This document shows positions 38,701 to 48,200 of a stretch of 64,000 bases of DNA, in pieces (positions within the stretch are counted from its first letter, which is position 1; each line of letters starts with the position of its first letter). The stretch spans positions 15,480,658 through 15,544,657 of the forward strand of contig OZ036005.1 of the NCBI GenBank assembly GCA_964035015.1. Direction: 5' to 3'. The translations under genes and the position numbers were made by a program. This DNA is from Corallium rubrum. Taxonomy: Eukaryota; Cnidaria; Anthozoa; Scleralcyonacea; Coralliidae. Below the pieces are notes generated by a model that saw only the letters and a program-made list of their open reading frames with translations, made no database searches and was not told the origin of the DNA.

Positions 38701-41302
38701 TTTTGAAACTCGTTTGCATAAACTATAAATGTACAAAGAAGAATTGGTTTTATAGTTTAGACGTAAACGAATCCTAACGTTGATTAAAATCTCCTTTTGC
38801 GGCCGAGGAAAGAATATCGCGACACGAGTAAAAGGCTAGTTTCCACTCAGGAAAATCTTCCGTAGGATGGGAACGGACAGGAAAGTTTCCTTTGTGTTAA
38901 AGTCATTAGTTCCGACCGAGAGCTCACAAGACAAAGAAAAAAATTCTGTCCAAGGAACATTTTCCTGAGTGGAAATGGGCCTTTAAGGCCCATTTCCACT
39001 CAGGAGAATTTTCCGGCTGGGACAGGAAATTTCCCTTTGTCTTGTGAACGCTTGGGTAGAACTAATGAGTTTGAGACAAAAGAAAATTGCTGTCTGAGGA
39101 AAATTTTCCTGAGTGGAAATGGGCCTTAAACCCAACTCATGTAATCAGCACCTTTGAACCTCGAGTTGACTATATCAGCTCGTTGAATTGGCACGTGGGG
39201 CGAAACAATCGAGTTATTGTAGTAAAACCTAATTTGTCTTCGATAATTGTTTAAAATTATTTAGAACACATAAGCATAAGCTTTTAGGATAACTTGGCCT
39301 TCCACCTCTCTACCATATATATTTACTTAATTAAGCGCCGTTCATATGAGGCGGGCTAGCCCGGTTTTATGCCACGAAAATCTTTCTTTGACTTCAAATT
39401 AAAAAAGATTGAACTTTTTTGCATTACTTAAATAGTCGTAATACGATTTTTGGGACATAAAATTATCCCAGTACCCGGTTAGCCCGCCTCATATAAACAA
39501 CCCCTTGGTATATATGATGATGTATAGCGTTTACTAATGACCCATAACTATCAATGGGAATATTGCATTAGTGTATACATGCATTGCCTCTAACGACTCG
39601 CCAGAGACGATTTATAACATGGTTTATATAGGTATATAGCTAATTTGTATAGTTAAATTACCTCAACAAATGCTCGCATAAACATCATGAAGCCTAAACT
39701 GAAACAATGGTAGTCATCGAAATTATGCAGGCCATCTTCGTATTCTTGATAACGATACGTTAATCCACATGACATACACAACTTGTAACACATTGTGATA
39801 TCTACATTAATGAAATACATGATTAATATATTAACAAGTAAGGCTGCGATTATCTGGCCCCGCTAACTTCGTTGGAAAACTTAATAAACATTCGTACCAT
39901 TAGTTACTTGCTCCTCGCGATGATGTTTCGACCTTTGGACATGGCCTTAAATTTGTAATGTAATTGTTTATTTATAACATAAAACACTTAAAACTAACCT
40001 GTGATAAGTTTTGTTAAAGTGGTAATCTTTGCCTTCTTTGTTATTTCATAAGGCTTGCTCAGCAAAACATCACAATAAGTGGCATTTTTCTTCCTTGGGA
40101 GCAAAAACGGTTGGTAGTGCGCTGACATCGATGTCGTGCGTCAACAGTCGTGGAAGTGTTGGTGGAATTCTCTTGAAACAATGAATATACTCGACCATTT
40201 TTGTTAACAAATGGGAATTTTTGGGTGGATATACATCTGAATTCGCACTGTGCGCTTCTGGAAAATTTGATGATGTCACGGAATTGATATCGTGTTCAAG
40301 CGACTCGTTTTCGCTCAATTCGTTTGCATCGTCACATCTCGCATTTTTATCAGCTATCACACTAAACAACTCTTCAGGTCGCTCTTGGTAAAGATACCAC
40401 TTCGCTACACACTTGTGGACGCAGTTAATCTTTGCGTGGCAACAGACACACGACCATTTGTTCCGACTGGTGTCGTACGAAACAACTACTCTTAAATCGA
40501 GAATAATGGTGGATTTCTCCATCATAGACGGAAAAGTGCTGATACTTTTCGGAAGTAAAATTAGTTATGGCGTTAGTTCTAAATTCGACAATTAACGGAG
40601 AACTGTCCCTTGTGGCGACGTCTTGTGCCTTAAAACAATCTTCTTCTCTGGTTTTCTTCAACCATTTAACTTTTTTACCAGTTAGTCCTTCAAGGGACTC
40701 GCGTGTTAGTGTAATTTGACATTTGGCAGTCTCTGGAATGTACCGGACAGTTTTTAAATGACAGCAAATGAAACTTGCTGATCCGCTTCTTATTGCTGTA
40801 CTAGAGAGCTGTCGACAATCATCTAACTCACAAGATAGACCACCTTCGATACCAAATTTATGAACTACGTGCACTGGATGGCTAGTCCCACTAAATGGTC
40901 GCCTTATTAAGTATATCCCTTTCGACAAGTCGACACACACCCCTGGAAGATGTCTGTTTGCATGTATGTATTCTGGTTTGATGTGGATGTACCTGTTGTG
41001 GTTTTGAAGGGATTTTTTCGAAGAAAAAACTTTTGCGCACACATCACATTGGAAATGGCAATCATTGGTTTGGCTGAAGTTGTCTGATTGGCCATCAACC
41101 CTGGAGGGCGTCGTCTGGGAGGCCTCTTGAAATTTTTCAATTTTATTCAAATTTGTTTTTGAGTGGGAATTCAAATGGTTTATGAAAGTTTCCGTTCGCT
41201 TGAAAATTTCATGACAAGCGAAACAATGGTAATGGGAAATTCGATCAAATGTGCTTCCCGTTCCTGTCATGCAGTTAAGATAGCATCTTAGGATTTCATA
41301 TT
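29735..41302 (-). CDS. Zinc-finger / KDZ-like / ubiquitin-specific protease gene (multi-exon)
   Basis: Fourteen minus-strand exons can be traced: 41302-39999, 39801-39662, 38048-37847, 37054-36950, 36814-36615, 35545-35515, 34854-34180, about 33019-32722, 32396-32254, 32014-31731, 31610-31427, 30433-30245, 30107-29951 and 29802-29735. In order they encode two C2H2 fingers (HCFACHEIF, QCDVCAKVF), a SWIM-like finger (WSCVCC...CVHKC), Cys-rich KDZ/HMGXB3-like segments (YKLCMSCGLTYRYQEYEDG, FTCVLCGDHPPQLNWD, QLHSIMNKDNYFLNMM) and a USP domain. The USP has a Cys box (GLQNPPGKNQCYINS), a CxxC ribbon (CRRCGKH), a His box (HYGGDAKQGHFNCM), WYLADD and IYMMFYSK. All three catalytic residues are present. 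Exon 1 holds two apparent frameshifts (near 40492 and 40078), and the exon 7/8 phase does not reconcile. The 5' end is unresolved. The last exon can read to a stop at 29735 or splice on at 29754 (gtagag). Confidence 0.72.
30640..30760 (+). mobile_element. Possible LINE 3' tail
   Basis: The sequence gaccctgcctctttttttatg...ccgaagctaaataaataaatagataaataaat looks like the 3' end of a truncated LINE with an (aaat)n tail, inside an intron. Weak evidence. Confidence 0.4.
30890..31170. mobile_element. Inverted-repeat element in a USP intron
   Basis: Arms pair over about 120 bp: gcataataaagaagatcgatttt with aaaatcgatctttattatgc, and tgttaac near both ends of the short centre. Outer parts gaaagtttctaaaacttt and aaagttttagaaactttg also pair. 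Confidence 0.8.
31245..31310. repeat. (GT)n followed by G and T homopolymers
   Basis: A gtgtgtgtgtgtg run, then ggaggggggggggggggggtgg, then a run of nine t. Low-complexity intron sequence. Confidence 0.9.
33105..33505. repeat. Mosaic pentanucleotide microsatellite
   Basis: About 78 five-base units in one register change step by step: tatta, tatca, tatta again, then tattg, tatcg, tatca, then tgtgc and tgtgt. The tract lies in the intron between exons 7 and 8 of the USP gene. Confidence 0.95.
33600..34105. mobile_element. 506-bp near-perfect palindrome with TTAA target sites
   Basis: The ends ggttacaggatac and gtatcctgtaacc are flanked by ttaa at 33596-33599 and 34106-34109, the piggyBac-type target duplication. 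Long inner arms also pair (aaaaaagtgtgttcgc / gcgaacacactttttt). Non-coding. Confidence 0.88.
34990..35472. mobile_element. ~480-bp MITE with long inverted ends
   Basis: The string tctatctacacg at the left mirrors cgtgtagataga at the right. Gccatttgcatgatgacgtgagatggcg (35080s) mirrors 35398-35425, and actacaactaccagaatgc mirrors gcattctggtagttgtagt. It lies in the intron between exons 6 and 7. A shorter relative lies at 53275-53400. Confidence 0.85.
35556..35935 (+). mobile_element. 5S-rRNA-derived SINE (SINE3-like), near full length
   Basis: The head contains the 5S internal promoter segment ggttagtacttggatgggtg followed by accacttggga and a gttgttgggctt-like end. A non-5S body and a (tccttta)n tail follow. 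RNA polymerase III would transcribe it and a LINE would mobilise it. It is antisense to the USP gene and its 5' end is within about 15 bp of exon 6 (35515-35545). A partial copy is at 19721-19885. Confidence 0.87.
36091..36258. mobile_element. Palindromic MITE enclosing a tRNA-like sequence
   Basis: The outer arms pair: tgagaaaatttttcatgatg...gtcaaccgaaaatttcg with cgaaatttttcggttgac...catcatgaaaaattttca. The centre (36138-36205) is a tRNA-like sequence on the minus strand. Confidence 0.85.
36138..36205 (-). other. tRNA-derived sequence (A and B box present, not a functional tRNA)
   Basis: The minus strand reads ttagctcaacaggtagagc (D arm with A box) and ggtgcgagttcaaatcc (T arm with B box). 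The T stem pairs poorly and no 7-bp acceptor stem closes the molecule. I call it a tRNA relic, possibly still a pol III promoter. Confidence 0.65.
36293..36460. mobile_element. Degenerate inverted repeat with cagacggcgtattt
   Basis: The strings ttcagacagcgtattt / ttcagacggcgtatttttcatg and the mirrored catgaaaaatacgcc suggest a decayed palindromic MITE. Confidence 0.5.
37624..37764. mobile_element. 'tccactcagg' MITE, copy 1
   Basis: Inverted ends aaggctatagtttccactcaggaa and ttttcctgagtggaaatcagccttt. The core contains gttaaagtcattagttccgacc and caagacaaag, shared with copies at 38.8-39.1 kb. In an intron of the USP gene. Confidence 0.85.
38243..38395. mobile_element. Palindromic MITE with aagccgtttatta
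   Basis: The strings cgagaagccgtttattatctgattt and aaatcacataataaacggctta pair across a centre with gaggcgatagccgag. Confidence 0.8.
38834..38983. mobile_element. 'tccactcagg' MITE, copy 2
   Basis: Ends aaggctagtttccactcagg and cctgagtggaaatgggccttt. Shares the core of copy 1. Confidence 0.87.
38984..39127. mobile_element. 'tccactcagg' MITE, copy 3 (head-to-tail with copy 2)
   Basis: Ends aaggcccatttccactcagg and cctgagtggaaatgggcctt. The core is in opposite orientation to copy 2 (cttttgtctcaaac form read on the other strand). Confidence 0.87.
39343..39500. mobile_element. 'gcgggctagcccgg' MITE
   Basis: The strings ttcatatgaggcgggctagcccgg and the mirrored ccggttagcccgcctcatat end the element. 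It resembles the terminal part of the foldback at 2284-4235. Confidence 0.8.
39999..41302 (-). other. First traced exon: C2H2 fingers plus SWIM-like finger, two frameshifts
   Basis: The acceptor is tttttcag (41303 side) and the donor gttagt (39998 side). The frame carries C-x2-C-x12-H-x3-H and C-x2-C-x12-H-x4-H fingers, then a region with FICCHLKTVRYIPETAKC. It then moves by one base near 40492 into the frame with VVVSYDTSRNKWSCVCC, and again near 40078 into CDVLLSKPYEITKKAK. Each step looks like one extra base. Upstream readable residues (YEILRCYLNC) show the coding region starts further 5', outside what I could trace. Confidence 0.7.
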
Positions 41303-41379
41303 CTGAAAAAGGGAAATATATGTGTAAATATTTTTTAGTAATATATTACTGATAGAATATATGAGTGAGTGACCAACAG

Positions 41380-41846
41380 TAAGGTTACATTAGATGATGA
41401 AAGCATATTTTTTATTGTTTTGGGAAATTGGCCGTTGCGCACCAAATTTTAGAGCTATATATCTCAAATTTTCAGTCAAGGAAGCCAAATGGTTGCTGAT
41501 TATGAAAATCTAAATTTAGTGCGGAGAATGTATTTTAAACCTCCCTCGTCTATAACGAGTTCTACGCCACGGATTTTTTCCACAAAATTGGCGCACAAAA
41601 CTGATTTTTTAGATCTCGGGTTTTACTAGGTTTCAAATTTTGTTACATGCAGTATTAGTTTTGTTATGAACTATTCTGTGTTAGTCGGTAGCCATATGAT
41701 TTTACAATACTTTCTTGTTAAAAGTGAGTTTTGGTCTCTTTTTAGAAACGCATATCTGAAAAGAATGCTGTGTATCTAAATAACCACTAAAAAGTATATA
41801 ATCTCCCAATACATATATACCCTCATCATCTAATGCATAACCTTAA
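41380..41846. mobile_element. Inverted-repeat element, 'aaggttacattagatgatga' ends
   Basis: The strings taaggttacattagatgatga and tcatcatctaatgcataacctta mark the ends, with a long AT-rich centre. It lies just upstream of the first traced USP-gene exon. Confidence 0.7.
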
Positions 41847-42048
41847 GGTGATGTTGCACGGGAAGATTTTTAACGCAACATTTCTGCATGCTCAAAAAAT
41901 CGATACTTGTGTGTTGCACAACTTTGAACAGGCTTCAAATTCTTACAATATTGTTGCGGCAAGTCGATCGTCGTGTTACACGTATCGATTTTTTTGTGCA
42001 ACAACGTTGCGTTAAAATCGTCCCGTGTTTATAAACATCACTTTATAC
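41847..42048. mobile_element. ~200-bp MITE, 'aaggtgatgttgcacggga' ends
   Basis: The strings aaggtgatgttgcacgggaa and cccgtg...catcactt pair, with inner ttaacgcaacattt / cgttgcgttaaaat. It directly follows the preceding element. Confidence 0.78.
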
Positions 42049-43034
42049 ACACTCGAGTCAGAGGTGAGCGTTTGTATATCTGAATATATTATCAAATGCA
42101 CACAGCTAACTGTTCAAGTTTATCACTTTAAAAATATAAGTTATTTTAGCCAGAGAAATTTAACGGATTTAAACTAGTACTACTCGATAAACTAATAAAA
42201 CACTTGGTTATCTACAGATGTTTTGACCGCATTCCTATTTATGGTATTTTTTAACCCTAAATTGCATTATTCTACGGAATAGGGTGCGGTCTATATATTA
42301 TTGTTTTCCTTACTTTCATGCGTAATTCTTGTTTTCCAGTGCATGGTATCAAAATGCTGTTTAACCTTGCTGAGCTTCGTATTCATCGCAAAACCAATTA
42401 AATCTGAAAATTCACAGGTTCCCGATCACCGTCCTCTTTACTGTCGTGGCAATAGAAGCAACTGAAGCGTTCCGTATAATATTGTTGCAATATATTCCTC
42501 ATTTGATAAGATTCGTTGACAACTTTCTATTTTTAATTCTGTTTTTAATGATTGGGTGTTTGGCAAATAATCCTGTTTCTTATTGGTTGTTTAAAAACCA
42601 GAAACCAATCAAATTCAAAACAGGAAGTTAGCAATAATTTTCATCAAATGAATTGGTCAACTTGAGGAATATATTGCAACGACTGACTCGTGTGTCCCCC
42701 CAGTCGTTTCTTGTGTCTTCGTTAGAGAGAATTTATTTAAAATAGCTTTAGGGAAGTAAGAAACCGCCAGGAGTTTATAGGGGATTGAAACCAGTGTAAT
42801 GTGCGTGATTCAAACGCGAGGAAAAAGTATGGGAATTTAATTTAATTTCCGTTGTAATTTAATTTCCCTTGTAATTTAATTTCCCCTTTGCGATCTCCTA
42901 TGTTTTAATCAGGAAACACGCAAGTATGCACTACACATTTTTTAGCAGTTTCTAAATGCCATTCGCACGCTGTTTTTTAGTAACAAACTTGCTATAAAAT
43001 GAACTCATATAAAAGTCAAGTCTTATATAATATA
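42049..43034. other. Intergenic, with one inverted repeat
   Basis: No gene is recognised. An inverted repeat spans about 42482-42688 (gttgcaatatattcctcattt... / ...gaggaatatattgcaac), with an inner pair cctgtttcttattggttgttt / aaaccaatcaaattcaaaacagg. The gene at 39.9-41.3 kb must start in or beyond this stretch. Confidence 0.6.
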
Positions 43035-43315
43035 GATGGCCAAGCTGCGCAAGCTAAAGCCTAACATGGCATTTGAACACAAAATACCCCGAGTTATAAA
43101 TTTTTAACTAGTTTAGGAATTGTATACGTTCAGTAATGCGTCTCTGTTACGTTTTACTTCTGGAATGGATCAACAACATTCAGAAGCCGGCGTACAACAC
43201 GCAGCCCCAGAGACTGCATGCACGCAGCCCTTCGAGTGCCACTCCTCCGGACTCTCACAGGATTCCAGACGAGAAAATGTGTACACTGTCAGTGTGTTCG
43301 CGCAAAACCGTTTAA

Positions 43316-43408
43316 CTCTTTCTTGTCCGAATTGGTCTTTAGTATTTTATTCTGGCTAACGTCAGACGATTTTATTCACCTCTGGGGAAGCCCCTGGACA
43401 GGAATGAG
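43316..43408. mobile_element. TTAA-flanked MITE ('cctgtccgaat' family)
   Basis: The 93-bp element begins ctctttcttgtccgaattgg and ends ctggacaggaatgag, flanked by ttaa at 43312-43315 and 43409-43412. Copy 2 of the duplication has the empty site at 44601-44604. Confidence 0.88.
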
Positions 43409-44109
43409 TTAAATTTGTTGCCTCAAACTTAGAGAATTAAATTAGAGAGCAAAGAATAATAAGTAGAATCTTGTTTTCCGCCCACTCTTATAATTTGTGC
43501 GTAACTTTTGCGTGCACAGATCTTTTCGTGTTTAATAAATAAACTGCAAAAGGTATAATCCAATTAGAATGTAGGAAGATATCAGTCCTTCCACCATTAT
43601 TCGACACGGTTTGCCTTGATTTTCTTTATATTCTGCATGTTCACATGGAGTTTGGCTCAAACTTAGAGCATTAAATTAGAGAGCAAAGAATAAGGAGCAT
43701 CTTGTTTTTAACCCACTGACTCTTATAATTTTTGCCAATTTTGCGTAACTTTTGCGTGCACAGATCTTTGCGTGTTAAATGAACTGCAAAAGGTATAATC
43801 CAATTAGAATGTAGAAAGATATCAGTCCTTCCTGCTAGCTGTTATAATCCCCATATAGATGTTACCATTATTCGACACGGTTTGCCTTGATTTTCTTTAT
43901 ATTCTGCATGTTCACATGGAATTTGGGGTTTTGGTCGAGGGTCGTAAAATACGCTAAAATTTACGCACATAATTTCTTTCTGGCGTCACAAATAATTAGA
44001 CTTCGATGTAGCCTAGACAAGACCAATTAACGCACAAGATATTTTTTGGACATTCGATGAGCACCACAAGGCGTCTACAAAATTTGCCTAAATTTGTCTA
44101 GCTACCAAA

Positions 44110-44185
44110 ATCCTGCCTTAAGCCAGTTTTCCACTAGGCGAATTTTTTTCGCGCGAACTCGCCTAGTGGAAAACCGGCTTTAGAA
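44110..44185. mobile_element. 'ttttccactaggcga' MITE, short form
   Basis: Inverted ends taagccagttttccactagg and cctagtggaaaaccggcttt around a cgcgcgaa centre. Confidence 0.8.
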
Positions 44186-44317
44186 CCTTTACTGGTAACC
44201 TATTAGCCATGCTTTTCGCTTTCTTATTTGTGTCTTATTTTCATGCACAACTAATTATTAGTAAATTGGGGTAAAACATATAACGTAACATGTTAATTTC
44301 ATCCTAACTATGAATTA

Positions 44318-45254
44318 CGCGGCCAAGCTGCGCAAGCTAAAGCCTAATGTGGCATTTGAACACAAAATACCCCGAGTTATAAATTTTTAACGAGTTTAGA
44401 AATTGTATACGTTCAGTAATGCGTCTCTGTTACGTTTTTACGCTTCTGGAATGGATTAACAACATTCAGAAGCCTGCGTACAACACGCAGCCCCAGAGAC
44501 TGCATGCATGCAGCCCTTCGAGTGCCACTCCTCCGGGTTCTCACAGGATTCCAGACGAGAAAATAATGTGTACACTGTCAGTGTGTTCACGCGAAACCGT
44601 TTAAATTTGTTGCCTCAAACTTAGAGAATTAAATTAGAGAGCAAAGAATAACAAGTAGAATCTTGTTTTCCGCCCACTCTTATAATTTGTGCGTAACTTT
44701 TGCGTGCACAGATCTTTTCGTGTTAAATAAACTGCAAAAGGTATAATCCAATTAGAATGTAGAAAGATATCAGTCCTTCCACCATTATTCGACACGGTTT
44801 GCCTTGATTTTCTTTATATTCTGCATGTTCACATGGAGTTTGGGGTTTTGGTCGAGGGTCGTAAAACTACGCTAAAATTTACGCACATAATTTCTTTCTG
44901 GCGTTACAAATAATTAGACTTCGATGTAGGCTAGACAAGACCAATTAACGCACAACATATTTTTTTGAACATTCGATGAGCACCGCAAGGCGTCTACAAA
45001 ATTTGCTTATAAATTTGTCTACCTACAAAAATCCTGCCTTAAGCCAGTTTTCCACTAGGCAATATTTTTCGCGCGAAGCGACTTTTTCTTTTGTCTCATG
45101 AGCTCTGAGCTGGAACTAATCAGAAATCTATTGAATTCAAACAAAAGAAAATCGTTTCGCGCGAAAAAAATCGCCTATTGGTAAACCGGCTTCAGAACCT
45201 TTATTTGGTAACCAATTAGCCATGCTTTTCGCTTTCTTATTTGTGTCTTATTTT
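44318..45254. repeat. Tandem segmental duplication, copy 2
   Basis: Homologous to 43035 onwards in the same orientation, without the TTAA MITE. It carries a longer form of the 'ttttccactagg' MITE at 45040-45194. Its 3' end runs straight into the 92-bp satellite at the place where copy 1 has a single unit. Confidence 0.85.
45040..45194. mobile_element. 'ttttccactaggc' MITE, long form
   Basis: Ends taagccagttttccactagg and ggtaaaccggctt. The core cttttgtctcatgagctctg...ggaactaat is also found in the MITE at 61064-61209 and, in a similar form, in the 'tccactcagg' MITEs. Confidence 0.83.
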
Positions 45255-48200
45255 CATGCATTACAAATAATTGGTAAATTGGGATAAGCTTATGTGTCAG
45301 TTGGGTAAAACATATAATGTAACATGATATAATCATTACACCCCGATTTTACTAATTAATTATTGGTAAATTGGGGTAAGTTTACGTCTCAGATGGGTAA
45401 AACATATAACGTAACATGATATAATCCATAATTACACCCCGATTTTGCTAATTATTGGTAAATTGGGGTAAGTTTATGTGTCAGTTGGGTAAAACATATA
45501 ACGTAACATGATATAATCCATAATTACACCCCGATTTTACTAATTATTGGTAAATTGGGGTAAGTTTATGTGTCAGTTGGGTAAAACATATAACGTAACA
45601 TGATATAATCCATAATTACACCCCGATTTTACTATTATTGGTAAATTGGTATGGGGTACATAACGTATATAAATAATAACCGATTTTTATTATGTGTTAA
45701 GTTGGGTAAAACATATAACGTAACATGATATAATCCATAATTACACCCCGATTTTACTAATTATTGGTAAATTGGGGTAAGTTTATGTGTCAGTTGGGTA
45801 AAACATATAACGTAACATGATATAATCCATAATTACACCCGATTTTACTGATTATTGGTAAATTGGGATAAGTTTATGTGTCAGTTGGGTCAAACATATA
45901 ACGTAACATGATATAATCCATAATTACACCCCGATTTTGCTAATTATTGGTAAATTGGGGTAAGTTTATGTGTCAGTTGGGTAAAACATATAACGTAACA
46001 TGATATAATCCATAATTACACCCCGATTTTACTAATTATTGGTAAATTGGGGTAAGTTTATGTGTCGGTTGGGTAAAACATATAACGTAACATGATATAA
46101 TCCATAATTACACCCCGATTTTACTAATTACTGGTAAATTGGGGTAAGTTTATGTGTTAGTTGGGTAAAACATATAACGTAACATGATATAATCCATAAT
46201 TACACCCCGATTTTACTAATTATTGGTAAATTGGGGTAAGTTTATGTGTCAGTTGGGTAGAACATATAACGTAACATGATATAACCCATAATTACACCCC
46301 GATTTTACTAATTATTGGTAAATTGGGGTAAGTTTATGTGTTAGTTGGGTAAAACATATAACGTAACATGATATAATCCATAATTACACCCCGATTTTAC
46401 TAATTATTGGTAAATTGGGGTAAGTTTATGTGTCAGTTGGGTAAAACATATAACGTAACATGATATAATCCATAATTACACCCGATTTTACTATTATTGG
46501 TAAATTGGGGTAAGTTTATGTGTCAGTTGGGTAAACATATAACGTACATGATATAATCCATAATTACACCCCGATTTTATAATTATTGGTAAATTGGGGT
46601 AAGTTTATGTGTCAGTTGGGTAAAACATATAACGTAACATGATATAATCCATAATTACACCCCGATTTTACTAATTATTGGTAAATTGGGGTAAGTTTAT
46701 GTGTCAGTTGGGTAAAACATATAACGTAACATGATATAATCCATAATTACACCCCGATTTTACTAATTATTGGTAAATTGGGGTAAGTTTATGTGTCAGT
46801 TGGGTAAAACATATAACGTAACATGATATAATCCATAATTACACCCCGATTTTACTGATTATTGGTAAATTGGGGTAAGTTTATGTGTCAGTTGGGTAAA
46901 ACATATAACGTAACATGATATAATCCATAATTACACCCCGATTTTACTGATTATTGGTAAACTGGGGTAAGTTTATGTGTTAGTTGGGTAAAACATAGTA
47001 ACGTAACATGATATAATCCATAATTACACCCCGATTTTACTGATTATTGGTAAACTGGGGTAAGTTTATGTGTCAGTTGGGTAAAACATATAACGTAACA
47101 TGATATAATCCATAATTACACCCCGATTTTACTGATTATTGGTAAACTGGGGTAAGTTTATGTGTCAGTTGGGTAAAACATATAACGTAACATGACATAA
47201 TCCATAATTACACCCCGATTTTACTAATTATTGGTAAATCGGGGTAAATTTGTGTGTCACTTGGGTGGAACATATAACGTAACATGACATAATCCATAAT
47301 TACACCCCGATTTTACTAATTATTGGTAAATTGGGGTTAGTTTATGTGTCACTTGGGTAAAACATATAACGTAACATGATATAATCCATAATTACACCCC
47401 GATTTTACTAATTATTGGTAAATTGGGGTAAGTTTGTGTGTCAGTTGGGTAAAACATATAACGTAACATGATATAATCCATAATTACACCCCGATTTTAC
47501 TAATTATTGGTAAATTGGGGTAAGTTTATGTGTCAGTTGGGTGAAACATATAACGTAACATGATATAATCCATAATTACACCCCGATTTTACTGATTATT
47601 GGTAAATTTGGGTAAATTTGTGTGTCACTTGGGTGGAACATATAACGTAACATGACATAATCCATAATTACACCCCGATTTTACTAATTATTGGTAAACT
47701 GGGGTAAGTTTATGTGTCAGTTGGGTAAAACATATAACGTAACATGATATAATCCAAAAAATACACCCCGATTTTAATGATTATTGGTAAACTGGGGTAA
47801 GTTTATGTGTCAGTTGGGTAAAACATATAACGTAACATGATATAATCCATAATTACACCCCGATTTTACTGATTATTGGTAAACTGGGGTAAGTTTATGT
47901 GTCAGTTGGGTAAAACATATAACGTAACATGATATAATCCATAATTACACCCCGATTTTACTGATTATTGGTAAATTGGGGTAAGTTTATGTGTCAGTTG
48001 GGTAAAACATATAACGTAACATGATATAATCCATAATTACACCCCGATTTTACTAATTATTGGTAAATTGGGGTAAGTTTATGTGTCAGTTGGGTAAAAC
48101 ATATAACGTAACATGATATAATCCATAATTACACCCCGATTTTACTGATTATTGGTAAACTGGGGTAAGTTTATGTGTCAGTTGGGTAAAACATATAACG

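Larger units (their letters stand above)
38636..39156. mobile_element. Palindrome interrupted by two MITEs
   Basis: The strings ggtgctgattacatgagttg (about 38640) and caactcatgtaatcagcacc (about 39133) are inverted ends. Two 'tccactcagg' MITEs lie inside it at 38834-38983 and 38984-39127. Confidence 0.8.
43035..44310. repeat. Tandem segmental duplication, copy 1 (~1.28 kb)
   Basis: Starts gatggccaagctgcgcaagc. Its order of landmarks is repeated from 44318: ataccccgagttataaattt; tgcgtctctgttacg; gattccagacgagaaaat; caaacttagagaattaaatt; gacacggtttgccttgat; ttaagccagttttccact. A sub-segment (about 43418-43640) is repeated once more inside at about 43660-43900. Copy 1 ends with one incomplete satellite-like unit at about 44255-44300. 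Confidence 0.85.
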
